Source: Jaltomata sinuosa
Taxonomy: Eukaryota; Streptophyta; Magnoliopsida; Solanales; Solanaceae
Assembly (NCBI GenBank): GCA_003996215.1
Contig: QJPP01007241.1
Span: 558,001 to 622,000, forward strand
Reading direction: 5' to 3'
Length of the DNA: 64,000 nucleotides
The position numbers and the translations under genes were made by a program. Of the stretch, positions 23,231 through 33,575 are shown in pieces. The notes beneath the pieces were generated by a model that worked only from the letters and a program-made list of their open reading frames with translations, was not told the origin of the DNA and did no database searches. The number at the start of each line of letters is the position of its first letter. Position 1 is the stretch's first letter.

Positions 23231-24300
23231 CAACTTACTTCGAAGTGTTCAAACGTGAATCATATATGTGACATATTTGATTGTTGCAGAGTTAAAAAAA
23301 ATGAAAATGTGTGAAATTAAGTTATAGTCAAAAACTCTTTATAACGATATCATTTGCTTGGATACTCCTATCTTCTGGTTGTTATAGCAAGATCATATAA
23401 TGGGACATAACATGAAGAATTTGTTCCAAAGAAAGCTAGACCTTTGTAGTCAAATCGTTCACTTTTACTTGTCCAGTTTATTAAAAATATATTTTCGCTT
23501 TTATTTCTCTTCATATTTTACCTTCGGTATTAGCTACTTATTTCCCATATCATATCTCAAGACTTATTAATATAGGTATTATGGTGAAATACTCATGTGA
23601 ATCATTGTTTCTTAAGAAGCATGTAAAGTCCAAACTAAACAAGTAAAAGTGAACAAAGAGAGTACAATCCTAGGTAGTTTCTCAAACCCATAATTTCTTG
23701 ACTCTAATTACTTTCAAAACTTTAAAAAATATTTAACTCAAGTGTCAAGCTATAAACTGGTCCAAAGACCATCAATGGCTACTTAGATAATTGAAAGTTG
23801 GACTCAAGAGTACACTAAACATCTACACAGATATATGGCCATAGAATTCATGAACTAACCAGAGATTTCACACCTTTTCTCTCATTCCTATTTTTAAGAA
23901 AAATAAAAACATCTACACATATTTTTCCTTTCTTTTTTAATCTTTTAAATTCAGATAAAATAACACCCAATTTTAGAGCAATTTCACATAAGGAGGACAA
24001 GATTACAGACTCGAACACACACGACTCCCTTTTCTGCTCTCTATATTGACATCTTAGAGTGTTTCCTAATGATATAGTCCAATTTCAAATGCACAACAAC
24101 AAGAAGAGTTAACTCTTATGCTACCAACTCATGAAGGAGTAAATATTGTCAATCAATCACTTAGCAACAACAAACAACAACAACGCCTCTATCCCAAGCA
24201 AGTTCGGTCAACTATATGAATCCTGTCGCTTCATTTACTCAATTGTCTTACCTTCATGACATTGCTATAGACTCCATCTTATGATTGTTCTCTCCTCAAT
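23231..24300. other. AT-rich intergenic DNA
   Basis: No gene is seen. Around 24150-24245 the sequence AACAACAACGCCTCTATCCCA resembles the end of another common plant retroposon. Confidence 0.4.
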
Positions 24301-24309
24301 AACATAGTT

Positions 24310-24540
24310 GAGTTTCATACCTCAACTATTCATTGTTTTCTTTACCTACCTAAACTATCACTCTTTTTGTATTACAACACACCTGACGCTGAGCTGACCA
24401 AATATTTATTCCCAATCACAACAGGCACGTGTAGGCTAACTTAGCATCCATGTGTGTTTTAATACAAAAGGAGTGATAATTGAGGTATGAAACTCGCGAA
24501 AATGTGATAGTTTAGTTGTACTTTTTACCATTAACCTTTT
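24310..24540. mobile_element. Foldback repeat (MITE-like)
   Basis: The left arm TTGAGTTTCATACCTCAACTA and the right arm TTGAGGTATGAAACTCGCG are inverted. A second inner pair (CACTCTTTTTGTATTACAACAC and GTGTTTTAATACAAAAGGAGTG) is also inverted. It is non-coding, and no clear target duplication was found. Confidence 0.5.
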
Positions 24541-24974
24541 TTTGGGCATAAAACGCATGAAATTGAGCATAAAAATGAAGCTCTTTCACCTGATTAAAGC
24601 TGCAAGAGCAAAGTTGACGAGGGTAATACAAAGGTAAAAATATTGATACTTTGATTCACTCAGAATATTGCAGAGTATCTCGAAATTAACACCATGAATC
24701 TGGTAGGAAGGAACATCAACAGGTTGGGCTCACAATGAGGAGGAATACTGGAGCTCCTAAAATGTACAAAAATCCAACCCGAACCGAGCTAATTTTCAAT
24801 TTTAACCTTTTATCAAATCGATAATCGAAAGATTAGATCGAATTATTCAAAACCGAACCAAATCGATTGAATGTCCAATCTTTGAAAACCATAATCCTAA
24901 CATTCTGTACGCTGCCCCTAAACCAACGCCCTTATTATATTGAAATTGATGTTCCTTTTATAAGCTACTGAAGT

Positions 24975-25016
24975 ATCCCACATCGCTAGTAGAAACCAGG
25001 TCTTTGTGTTATATAA
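24975..25016 (+). promoter_or_regulatory. U3 snoRNA promoter: USE and TATA box
   Basis: The plant upstream sequence element ATCCCACATCG is at 24975-24985 and TATATAA is at 25010-25016. The gap is 24 bp, and the TATA box begins 30 bp before the expected 5' end of the RNA. In plants this spacing marks polymerase III snRNA genes (U6, U3), while polymerase II ones (U1, U2, U4, U5) have about ten bp more. The T run at 25324-25329 agrees with polymerase III use. Confidence 0.85.
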
Positions 25017-25039
25017 GACATTATGGAGAAATATAGGGC

Positions 25040-25312
25040 ACGACCTTACTTGAACAGGATTTGTTCTATAGGCTCGTACCACTGTATCCTTGAATTCTAA
25101 GGAGACAGGAAATCAAGTCTGGTGGATGAACAATGGCCAAGAGACTAGAGCGTGAGACAGGAAATCAAGTCTGGTGGATGAACAATGGCCAAGAGACTAG
25201 AGCGTGATTAACGGGCCTACCATGACCCTTGTTGATGGGTGCCTTGGTGCAGTTGATGATCGTTCTCAGCTCTTCGTAGTGATTGCTGGGATGGTCCCTT
25301 GGCTGTCTGACA
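25040..25312 (+). ncRNA. U3: U3 small nucleolar RNA with internal tandem duplication
   Basis: U3 guides early cleavage of pre-rRNA in the nucleolus. The 5' end ACGACCTTACTTGAACAGG and the box A segment (GGATTTGTTCTATAGGCTCG) match plant U3. A hairpin (CTGTATCCTT with AAGGAGACAG) follows. Box C' (GGATGAAC), box B (GAGCGTGA), box C (TGATGAT near 25254) and box D (GTCTGA at 25305-25310) are present in order. The span is about 273 nt; removing one copy of a perfect 52-bp internal duplication (25102-25153 and 25154-25205) leaves about 221 nt, the usual plant size. The duplication doubles the C' and B boxes. Promoter and terminator look intact, so the gene may be transcribed, but the longer RNA could be non-functional. 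Confidence 0.9.
25102..25205 (+). repeat. Perfect 52-bp tandem duplication within U3
   Basis: Units 25102-25153 and 25154-25205 are identical. Each begins in the 3' strand of the 5' hairpin (GAGACAGG) and ends inside box B (GAGCGT). The identity suggests a very recent event, or an assembly artefact. Confidence 0.93.
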
Positions 25313-25323
25313 GACTTCTAATC

Positions 25324-25329
25324 TTTTTT
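25324..25329 (+). terminator. Polymerase III terminator of the U3 gene
   Basis: A run of six T lies about 12 bp after the expected RNA 3' end (box D at 25305-25310), as expected for polymerase III termination in plants. Confidence 0.65.
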
Positions 25330-25439
25330 GGCAATAATTTGGAGCTGGAAATGGTTTTTTTTTTATGCAAATTGTAGCCATTGACTTGTTAAGAGTTATA
25401 GCACTTCACCTATGACTTGTTAAGAGACTTAGATAGTTA

Positions 25440-25935
25440 GTTTGGCAATCGAAGAGAAGATGCACGAATGCACCAATGTTGGTTATGGAAGGTTATAAGA
25501 GAGGTGGCTTGATGCAACTCTAGCTTACCAAGGAAATGACCTTAGATAGAAGATTTAGTAGTTGAGGGTGGAGTATTGGCTTGCTTTTCGTAGGTATAGG
25601 CTTGTTGGTGTCTGTCGTAATAATAGTCATATTCTTATAGTTCTTGATTTTGATATCTATCATCATATATGTTGTTTATTATGTTTTGATTATCACCTTA
25701 TTTTATTGTTAGTGTTCCTTTCTTGTAGGCTATGTATTGCTTTTCTTATTAATTGCTATGCTTTCTTCACTATTCTCTTCTTCTTTTACTTGGATTGTTG
25801 CACTTGAGCCGAGGGTCTTTCGCAAACAACCTCTCTACCTCCACGATGTAGTGGTAAGATCTGCATACAGTACTCTACCTTCCCCAAATCCCACTTATGA
25901 AATTTCACTGAAAATATTGTTATTGTGGTAATCCC
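25440..25935 (+). mobile_element. 5'-truncated LINE: end of ORF and 3' tail
   Basis: The first part still reads as the C-terminus of the LINE polyprotein (KEMTLDRRF near 25530-25560), with stops. A T-rich 3' UTR and the tail GAGCCGAGGGTCTTTCGCAAAC at 25806 follow. This order (ORF end, T-rich UTR, GAGCCGAGGG tail) identifies the LINE family whose EN-RT part is at 3430-5310. Extreme 5' truncation is usual for LINE copies. Confidence 0.65.
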
Positions 25936-26600
25936 GAGATAAAACGTTAAAGATCATTTTGTTCCATGTTTGGTTGAAACTTACATCTTGTATTGGAACC
26001 AAAGAATCACAAGTTACTGTAAAATTTCATTCTAATTAGTGGTACATCTTGTATTGTCCTCCAATTTCTATTACATTTTATTATTTCTTATACTTCGACC
26101 ATCACACTATTTTGTTATAGTTGTTATTCTTTTCTTTTTCTTAAGAATGCTTTGTCATACTCTCCTTAATATCTGCTTTAATATGCTTGAAAAAAATATG
26201 CTTTTTATATTTTTGCATATATAAGGACCCTTCACAAAAAGAAATGTTCTATAATTTGACTAAGCATTTTTCTCATTAGTAAAGCATTTCCTCAATTTGA
26301 CTTGTGCCTTGTTTGAACCACTTATGTGAATAACATCACAACATTCACATCGATCCATCTGAAAAAAATAGGCAAGAAAAAAACAAATTAATGTTTATTT
26401 TTAACAACTATATTAAAAAATATATATATTAAATAACAACTATACTCAAAAAGAAATATGCAAATCATGGTAATTGGTAAATGGTTAGAACAACCCGTAT
26501 ATAAAGCATTTTGCGTTAGTAGAGTCCCAAAAAAAAGCAGCACCCAAAGGGTGTGATGAAACATGTAAATTGGCTTTTGAAAAGGAAAAGAAAATCATTT
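25936..26600. other. AT-rich intergenic DNA
   Basis: No gene is seen. The sequence near 26040-26200 resembles a second worn LINE 3' UTR. Confidence 0.4.
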
Positions 26601-26609
26601 ACTAATATA

Positions 26610-27766
26610 GAGATAATGCATAAGTACCACCCTAAACTATGGGCGAAATCCCAGAAACACACCTAAACTTTACATAGGTCCTATTATTTCCTGAACTCAT
26701 TTTTTGTGTATTTTTGTGCTCCTTTTGTGCTGATGTGGCAGAGAGAGCATATCTCACTCTCTCAAAGAGAGTGAGAAGCCAAAAATTTACTCTTTCTTTT
26801 TCTTTTTCTCTTTTTCTTTCTCTCTCCTTATCATCACCTCTCCCCCAACCTCCCCTCCTCCCACCACCACCCCCTACCCTCAACCTCCACCCAACCTACC
26901 ACCAATTATTTTTTTGTTCTTCACCCCGATCCCCACCTCCACTCCACCCCACTCCACCCCACTCCACCCCACCCCCCAATTTTTTAATTTTCTTTTTTGA
27001 AAAAAAATTATTTTTTATAGATAAAAAATTTAATTTTTTTCTACCCCCACCCCTACCTTTCTCCAATCCCTCAACCTCCAACCCCCCAACCCCACCCACC
27101 CTAATATTTTTTAAAGAAAAAATAATTTTTTTCCAAAAAAATAACTTTTTTTTAAAAATTAAATTTATTTTGTACTCCAGCCCACCCACCTTACCCCACC
27201 CTCTCCTCCAGCCCACCCAAAATTTATTTTTATAAAAAAATTTATATTTTTTAAAAAATAATTTTTTTTGTACCCCACCCCCACCCCCACCCACCTAACC
27301 CACAACTCACCCCTCCACCTCCACCCACTATCATATCCCATACCCACCGCACCCCCCACCCACCCCAATCTACTCCCTAAAAATATTTTCTAATCTCTAG
27401 CCAAATACTAAAAATATTTTTTCACTTATTAATCAAACACTAAAAAATATTATTCGAAAAATATTTCTCACTAACCAACCAAACACACCTTAAGTAAGAA
27501 AGATGTAAAAGAAAAGAAGAGATTTAAGTGAGATATAAAGGAAGGAAGAAATAAAGGAAGGAAGAAGAAAAAAATAAAGAAAAAATAATAATTTTCAGCT
27601 GGCCGCGCGTGCACGACACTCTGTGCAAGAAATTTGGTTATTTAGTTTCAAGGTGTAAATAATTACATTTCAATAGAGTTCAGGGGGGGTAATAGGACCT
27701 ATGTAAAGTTTAGGTGTGTCTCTGGAATTTCGTCCATAGTTCAGGGTGGTACTTATGCATTATCTC
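26610..27766. mobile_element. MULE-type non-autonomous transposon with 9-bp target duplication
   Basis: The element starts GAGATAATGCATAAGTACC and ends with its complement. The inverted repeats are about 89 bp (26610-26698 and 27676-27766) with few mismatches. ACTAATATA flanks it at 26601-26609 and 27767-27775. A 9-bp duplication plus long inverted repeats is the signature of Mutator-like elements. There is no transposase and no captured gene. The inside is strongly strand-asymmetric: from about 26800 to 27370 the plus strand is CCACCCC- and T-rich with almost no G. A short perfect hairpin (TCTCACTCTCT / AGAGAGTGAGA) is near 26751-26775. Open frames in the interior are a product of this composition and are not genes. 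Confidence 0.9.
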
Positions 27767-27775
27767 ACTAATATA

Positions 27776-28377
27776 TACAAAAATAGACATTCTAGGAAAC
27801 AACTTATAGAATACGAGGCAATTATATTGTGTTATAACGAGGGTCGGATCCGAAGTTTTAGGCGAGGGTTTTTCGGAAATTCAGTAATTTTTGTACATAT
27901 TTTGTTTATGTATTTAAAATTTATAAATATTTGATTATTGAGAATCTGATAATTTTTCGTACATTAAATTTGAAATTAGTCAAAGCTGTAGGTGTGTTTT
28001 CAAAGCTCGACTAATATGAATTTGTGCCAGAAAGTACTCTCCCTCTAGTCTAGAAATTAAATAAATTAAAACGCTCCTAGCTTTTGAACTCTAAGACTCT
28101 AATTAAGAATGAAGGGTTCTTTACCACCTCTCTACAACCTTTTGGTGGTTATTATTTTTCTACTTACCCCGAAATACGTCACATTTATTAATTTTTTTTC
28201 TTTTTTTCTCTATATCTAACGTGATAAAATAGCAATTTTTTGTCTTTATTGTATGATAATAAAGTTCAGTGATTATATATAAACATAGTATCTAAATTTC
28301 ACTCTAATCACAAAATATATTGAGAACATATATATATATAAACGGCAAAAGTAAAAATAAAAGAAAAAGAAATTTAC
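27776..28377. other. Downstream flank of the glycosyltransferase gene
   Basis: This AT-rich stretch should hold the gene's last exon and 3' UTR, but no sequence resembling the family's C-terminus was found on the minus strand. A GAGGGTCGGATCCGAAG fragment near 27839 belongs to a repeat. Confidence 0.45.
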
Positions 28378-28920
28378 CTCTGTGTGTTTTATTCTAGTAG
28401 AGTAGACTTGAATCTTGTTGACATAATTTGCCGGATGATTGCCGGCCATCGAACAACCCGGCAACTGCCACACCATCAACCGGGAGTACGTGGCCATAAT
28501 TTCGTTTTTATTCCATGTTTTCCCGATAGATTCTAAGAAAAAAACATGAGGAACTTCACAAGAATCTTTTAAATACGACCTCGTATTAAACATGTAATAT
28601 GGAGGATGAGGTTTGCCACCCCAAGCATGAAATGTTTTAAGGGGTTTAATTAAATAACCCCGCGGCATAATTTTCTCGTAAATATGAATTGAATATCCCC
28701 ATGATACTGAAAATGTCCAATTACTAGGCCTGTGGTGACATATTATTTGTTGTAACATGCGAGATTGATCGAATTTTGCTGCTTTCATAAGGTGTTTTGT
28801 TGATTGTATACGATCCATTGAAGGGAAAATTGGCGCTACAACACCAAAATGGTGAAGGGACATTAATGGCTCTTTTGGATGCGACGATAATAATCCTGAA
28901 AGATCACCATGCAAATCGAT
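28378..28920 (-). CDS. Glycosyltransferase exon 2 (C-terminal half of the DUF604 domain)
   Basis: The acceptor is TTTTCTTTGCAG at 28921-28932 and the donor GAG|GTAAAT at 28378/28377. If the donor is not used, translation runs on through a hydrophobic, phenylalanine-rich stretch to a stop at 28273, which no family member would share. This supports a real donor, with its partner exon lost or outside recognition. Confidence 0.8.
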
Positions 28921-31900
28921 CTGCAAAGAAAATTCAAGTATTATAAGTAAAACTAACAATAGAAAAAGAAATACAATAGAAAAATATATGTTGCTTTCTG
29001 TCAATAAGAATATTTCGGAGTAGAAACTATATTACAAATACATATATTTTTTTGCATTTAGGAGATTCAATAATTTATATATATACAGTGTAAAAATATC
29101 TACATAATCATATTATTTAAAAAATAATTACAAATAATTTTTTTTTGTAATAAATATGAGCCAATTAGTAACCTGATAAACATAACAACTAACATACTAT
29201 AATAAGTTAAAATTATACATAAAATTTTGTGTACACTGTTAGTGTTTATAACTCAAAGTCCAATTTAACTTTTGTAAGCATACAAAATTCTTTGAACTTT
29301 CAAAGGGTTGACCAATCTCTCTGTTTGGTGAAGACGTGGGAATTCATCTATGTTGATCGGACTTTTTAAAACAGCGATGAGTTCATATTGGATCTTCCAA
29401 AATAATTTTTGTTTTTTGGAGAGCTCGACTCGTATTCATCGATATTTTTGAATAATCCGAGCAACATAAAAAAATTTCACGTCTTCACCAAATAAAATTA
29501 AAAAAAGGAAAGGAAATACAGAATGAGAGAGATATATTGGTCAACCCGACAGAGATATACATTTTTAAAAAATCCGAGCAACATAGAAAAATCTCACATC
29601 TTCACCAAACAAATTAAAAAAGGAAAGGAAATACAGAATAAGAGAGAGATATTGTAACACCTCAGAATTCAAACCAACTTTTTAAACTTGGATTTCTGAA
29701 AGAATTTGAAGTTCCCAGGAACCACGAGCCCAGACCACGAGCCGTGGACTGAACCACGAGTCATGAAAAGGACTCGTGGAACCTGTCCTACATGAGTCCT
29801 CCTCAGGTCTGAGACCACGACCGGGTTTCATGGGTCATGGATTGGACCATGGTTCGTGATTTCTCCTCGTGGAAATCAGACTGAGGCTCAACTTTTTTCC
29901 TCAGAAACCACGAGAGGTTTCTACGGTTCGTGGATCAATCCATGAGCCGTATACCTGGTCCGTGAAAATCAAACCCGCAACCTCAATTTTAGCTCCGGAA
30001 CCACGACCCCAAACCATGAACCGTGGTTCCATCTACGGTTCGTAGATAGGGTCCGTGAAACCTGAAACCGAGGTCCTTCAGTGATTTTTTCAGGGATATT
30101 TTTATAATTACCCACCCTTTTAACTCCTAAGTTAAGTCGTTTTGGACAATTTTAAAAGAGTTTTATTCTCAATTAGCCTAAGTTTTCTTCCATTCTCCCA
30201 TTCAAGTTCCAAAAGGGGAAAAGAAACTCAATTTTCCCAAGCTTCAAGTTAGGGTTCCATCTTCATAAGTCTCCATCTCCAAGTTCTAGACTAATAAAGC
30301 TTCAAATTCGGGTATGTGGGTATTCAATAAGGGATTCCTTTCACCCTTATGCCCAAAACCCTCAAGTTTTACTTTGATTTATGAAACTATGAAATTAGGA
30401 ATCTTACCCAATTTATGAAATTATAATGAATTCAGTTTATTAACATCAATTCAAGGTTTCTAATCTTTTACCCATGATTTTATATGAGAATCTTCAAGTG
30501 TTTCAAAAGCCCATGCATTAAGAATGATTTCTAGCATGATTTCACCCTATTGTATGTTTTCAAGCAAATTGTGAAATTGCATGATTTCTAACATGACCTC
30601 AAGTATTGTGAAATTGCATGCCTAATTCTTCAAAGCCTATGAATTTTAGAAAAAAATATATTTTTGAACTATGGCTATGCTAAGCTTTAAGACTTATGAT
30701 TTATGAATGACATGGCATCAAATATGTCCATATGCTTTTCGAACAGATTTAACATCAGATATGTCCATGAGTTATGATCAGTTTTGACATCAGATTTTGC
30801 CCCAGTATGTATATATGAGCTATAGTATATTTTTGGGAGTAGTATTTAGCACCGAGTTGAACGGGGTGAGAGTACCCTAAGTTCCAGAACTACGTGCCCC
30901 CGTAGGTTATTTAGCCCCTTAATTTAGCATCAGAAATTGTGATTATGCCAGTAATGCCTTTATACCCTGGCAAGGTATATTGGGTCCTTTCGATGGGGAA
31001 GATACATCGGATTCCATGTAGCTCACATGGTCTATGTCAGTTATAGAACCTCCCACGAAAATGGTTTCAATCTTTTAAATGCATTTGACTCTTTGCTTTC
31101 AGATTTCAGACTTCTATTATTACTTACGAATCTAAGTATGTTTTCAGCTTATGATATTGCATTGAGTCATTGCATTATAAATTTTACTATTATCCTATGA
31201 TCTCAGCTTCAAGTATATTTTAATCATGTTTTACTACGGATTTTTGCATGTCCCGCATACTCAGTACATCCTATAGTACTGACACATACTTCTTGTACTG
31301 TATCCTATCATGATGCAAATTCAGGCTCTCGATCTCAGACTCGTGGCTAGAGACTAGCAGGATTCCCAACCCAGATTGGCGAGTCCTCATCCTTCGAGGA
31401 CTAGTATCAGATTAGCTATATTAGTGTCTTCCTTTCAGTACTTGGAGTTAGCTGGGGTCTTGTCCCAACAACTCATTATGTCAGTTTAGAGGTTTTTCAG
31501 ACATAGTTAGATATTCAGTATTTGTGGTTTCTGATTTTGATATTTCTAGACCATGATCTGTATGATGATTTAGTTTACTTATCACTTCAGTTTATTGCTT
31601 CCGATAAGATTATCTATATTATGTTTAAGTCATGCTACGACCAAGGGTTAACTTGGATCACTTGTGATCTCGGGTCCCGTGTTACGTCTAGGGGGTAGCC
31701 TCGGGACATGACATATATATATTGGTCAATAGACAGAAATACAATAATATTTTTTAAAAGCCCGAGCAACATACCTGATGAAGACCTTTGAGAGGAGAAA
31801 AGCTACCTCCAAGATCCACAATACAAGACATAGTAATAACATCAGCAGATATTAAAAATGGATATCTCCTTAAACAACTTTCCATATCTTGAGCCAATGC

Positions 31901-32608
31901 TTTTGCCAATGGAAAACTCATAATAATTCCAGCACCCCCAAAACCTTGATTAAAAGAGTACCAAAAATTTGACATAATGTACTCACTTTGACCCCCAAAA
32001 TAGTAGTACTTGTTGTGGTCATATTTTGAAAGAACATCAACAATATTATCCAAGAAAAATATCGAATCGTCGTCCCCCATAACCACCCATCTAACACCTT
32101 CATGTTCTTGTTCAAAAATCTCCATGATACCATGTACCATTCTAGCCATAATTGGTGCAACATGATGAGTTTCTTGGACTAATTTGGTTATATTTGTTGA
32201 AACCCTATAAGGGGGTGATTTTTTAGACCATGGTAACAAATTTGCACTAGGGGCCACATCAAGAAACAAATACCCTCTTGTCAATTTCGGCCTCCACCAT
32301 GATTCAATGTAACTTTTCCTATAGTGCCATGCCTTTTCAGATCCAAGTAGGCCAAACACTAAATGGCTAAGATTTGTGGGGTTTGTGTCATTTGATGAAA
32401 TGAAGTGAGAAATTGGTGAATTATTATTAGAATAAGATTCTAATAACTCATAAGGTGAAGTACAATTTGGATCTTTGAAGAGAAAAAATGAGGCTAAGTA
32501 AAAAATAACACCTGAAAATATGACAACTTTGCTAAGGTTAGCCACAAAACACTTGTCAAATATTGATACAAACTTGTCTCTCAATGAATCAAATGAAGGA
32601 AGTAACAT
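28378..32608 (-). CDS. DUF604 family glycosyltransferase (fringe-like, GT31-related); exons 32608-31775 and 28920-28378, last exon not found
   Basis: Plant DUF604 proteins are predicted type II Golgi membrane glycosyltransferases related to fringe beta-1,3-N-acetylglucosaminyltransferases; substrates are mostly unknown. Exon 1 encodes 278 residues: a cytosolic N-terminus, one membrane anchor (about residues 27-44, VVIFSGVIFYLASFFLF), the LVFGLLGSEKAWHYRKSYIE block, SWWRP, and the DxD metal site in RWVVMGDDDSIFF. GFGGAGIIMSFPLAKAL follows. It ends HQ|GTATGT. Exon 2 continues in phase 0 (IDLHGDLSG) for 181 residues with PSMDR, MKAAKFDQSRMLQQ, NWTFSVSWGYS and PHYM-like PPYYMFNTR. It ends HTE|GTAAAT. 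Family members normally have about 30-40 more residues with paired cysteines, which are not visible here. The intron holds a 2.06-kb solo LTR. Confidence 0.85.
29446..29652. repeat. Two tandem repeat units in the glycosyltransferase intron, a third part after the solo LTR
   Basis: TCCGAGCAACATA, TTCACC(AA)A, GGAAAGGAAATACAGAAT and GAGAGAGATAT occur in units at about 29446-29562 and 29563-29652. The second unit continues after the solo LTR at 31714. A third start (CCCGAGCAACATAC at about 31760) abuts the exon 1 donor. An inverted relative is at about 29310-29370. The same TATGTTGCTCGG end phrase marks the foldback MITE at 20888. Confidence 0.6.
29653..31713 (+). mobile_element. Solo LTR (2.06 kb) in the glycosyltransferase intron
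   Basis: The LTR begins TGTAACACCTCAGAATTC and ends TCGGGACATGACA. Flanks are GATAT (29648-29652) and TATAT (31714-31718), a 5-bp duplication with one change. The adjacent repeat unit near 29527 (GAGAGAGATATATTGG) shows the uninterrupted site. No internal retrotransposon domain is present, so it arose by LTR-LTR recombination. The 5' third is packed with CCACGA / TCGTGG motifs (29720-30060). The size and CCACGAG-type motifs suggest a Ty3/gypsy chromovirus LTR. Confidence 0.82.
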
Positions 32609-32726
32609 TTTTTTTTATTCTTGAATTGTGAATGAAGAATTCAACTCAAATGAAGCAAAATGAAAACTTTTTTGTGTGATAGTTTTAGAATATAAAGAGG
32701 ACAACTGGGGATTATCTAAGTAATCA

Positions 32727-32757
<31 letters not shown>

Positions 32758-33465
32758 TATTATGAGATTTTTACGATGTACAACACATTTATTGAGGTTA
32801 ATTATATAATTGGCATAACTTTTGCATTTTTTCATAAATAACAGAATTTATTTCAATTTTAGCATGATATTAATTCGACCTGATTAACAATTAAATGAGA
32901 CCCACTAAATCAGGGATTTTATATTTATTACTCTTTCCTTTTATATTTATTGTCTTTTCCCTTTCTCATGTTTTTTTTTGTTAGTGATGCACACGTAATT
33001 AACATTTTTCTCTAACATTGAAGAAAACAATTATAATGATTTTATATAAGAAAATCACTACATTAATTTTTTTGTATTTTTATTTTAAGAATTACTGGTT
33101 TTGATTAAAATAAAATTAATAAAATTATGTATATTATTGATATATTTGTTGACTTAAAATATAATAATATAATATAGATTAAAAAATTATATTATACTTA
33201 ATATATATTGCTACTATATTATGATTTGAAGACATTTATTACAAGGAAAGCCATTTATGAATATTTGTAATCTATTTGTATATTCAAAAAAGGTAGGTAC
33301 CAAAACCATTCTAAGATGAGATAATCATATATGACAAGCAATTTTCATTTTAGAGGTATATCAAAATAATTTAAACATATAATACATTAAAAAATATACT
33401 ACTTAGTAGAGAAAATACTGCTAATATTTATATATAATTCAAGACTTACAACTAGTGATTGTAAT
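32609..33465. other. 5' flank of the glycosyltransferase and AT-rich DNA
   Basis: The minus-strand promoter of the glycosyltransferase should lie here. The RNA leader is probably within 32609-32700. An (ATT)n microsatellite of about 12 units lies at 32727-32762. No further gene is seen. Confidence 0.5.
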
Positions 33466-33575
33466 CATTGTGGTTATAATTAGACTACACAAATAATCAC
33501 CATTAGCCACGAAATTCGACCATTGTGGTTATAATTAGACTACACAAATAATCACCATTAGCCACGAAATTCGAC
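33466..33575. repeat. Perfect 55-bp tandem duplication
   Basis: Units 33466-33520 and 33521-33575 are identical (CATTGTGGTTATAATTAG... to ...GAAATTCGAC). They lie in non-coding DNA. Confidence 0.92.

Noticed and set aside
26714..27368. Long proline-rich and glycine-rich open frames on both strands
   Set aside because: They lie inside the MULE-type element and come from its CCACCC/T-rich composition; no domain is recognisable.
31918..32163. Second frame within glycosyltransferase exon 1
   Set aside because: It overlaps the conserved DUF604 frame on the same strand and is a shadow of it.
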